Shown here: positions 12,504 through 12,563 of the stretch, in pieces | Position numbering within the stretch: the stretch's first letter is position 1 | Layout: every line of letters starts with the position of its first letter | From: Rhodobacteraceae bacterium UBA6236 | GTDB lineage: Bacteria; Pseudomonadota; Alphaproteobacteria; Rhodobacterales; Rhodobacteraceae | NCBI GenBank assembly: GCA_002440945.1 | Contig: DJWG01000091.1 | Location: 21,196 to 33,758, forward strand | Length of the DNA stretch: 12,563 nucleotides | Direction of reading: 5' to 3' | Notes under the pieces: model-generated | The model's input: the letters and a program-made list of their open reading frames with translations, nothing else | What the model was told of the DNA's origin: nothing | The model's database searches: none | Program-made: the position numbers and the translations under genes

Positions 12504-12563
12504 TCAGTCCCATCGCAGCCCCAAGGGCGCGACCTGTCGCTTTCGGGCTTCCCGCGCCTTACA
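12504..12563 (-). CDS. Possible C-terminal end of a gene continuing beyond the window
   Basis: On the minus strand the frame is open from the window edge for 19 codons, reading CKAREARKRQVAPLGLRWD, and then stops at TGA immediately before the hairpin at 12477-12503. The basic, ordinary-looking tail and the adjacent hairpin suggest a real gene end. Nineteen codons are too few to be sure or to identify a family, and another minus-strand frame is also open across this stretch. Confidence 0.3.
   Translation of the reverse strand, partial: CKAREARKRQVAPLGLRWD

Noticed and set aside
12343..12513. A 56-codon open frame on the minus strand upstream of the tadE-like gene
   Set aside because: It contains codons rare here (TTA, TCA, TTA), crosses the hairpin and the operator-like repeats, and has no family resemblance or clear ribosome site.

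Overview
The window looks like chromosomal DNA from an alphaproteobacterium, most likely of the Rhodobacteraceae (Rhodobacter/Paracoccus/Roseobacter group). The evidence is the high GC content, strong GC bias at third codon positions, the SoxB/SoxD/SoxA/SoxG sequences, the TadE/TadG-like pair, and a short intergenic repeat with the core GCCTCCGGCGGGAGTATTT that I associate with this family from memory. No database search was run.

Layout, left to right. The left end, on the plus strand, carries the 3' part of edd (6-phosphogluconate dehydratase) and then eda (KDPG aldolase), the two Entner-Doudoroff enzymes. A 219-base gap between them holds two inverted copies of the repeat around a strong hairpin. 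From about 2005 to the right edge every gene is on the minus strand. eda converges with a small unrecognised gene (9 bases between stop codons). That gene directly follows glnE, the bifunctional adenylyltransferase/deadenylylase of glutamine synthetase. Upstream of glnE is a complete heterotetrameric sarcosine oxidase operon in the order soxB-soxD-soxA-soxG (10214 down to 5160), with overlapping or nearly touching genes. A 200-base gap with a bidirectional terminator and two dyads separates soxB from a tadE-like/tadG-like pair (12208 down to 10417). The right end is a regulatory-looking spacer of about 295 bases and probably the last 19 codons of another minus-strand gene.

How the genes work together. 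Edd and Eda turn 6-phosphogluconate into pyruvate and glyceraldehyde-3-phosphate. SoxBDAG demethylates sarcosine to glycine and 5,10-methylene-tetrahydrofolate with release of hydrogen peroxide, usually as a late step of betaine or choline breakdown. GlnE tunes glutamine synthetase to nitrogen status. It starts 58 bases after soxG with no visible terminator, so read-through from the sox operon is possible. The TadE/TadG-like proteins are membrane-anchored, pilus-assembly-type proteins apparently in their own two-gene unit.

The most unusual feature is one copy of the intergenic repeat inside the end of soxD. It encodes a basic tail on the subunit and leads into the ATGA overlap with soxA. I see no CRISPR array, transposase, phage gene, tRNA or rRNA, and no evident new defence or mobile system. 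The window is mostly ordinary core metabolism with a few points worth checking.
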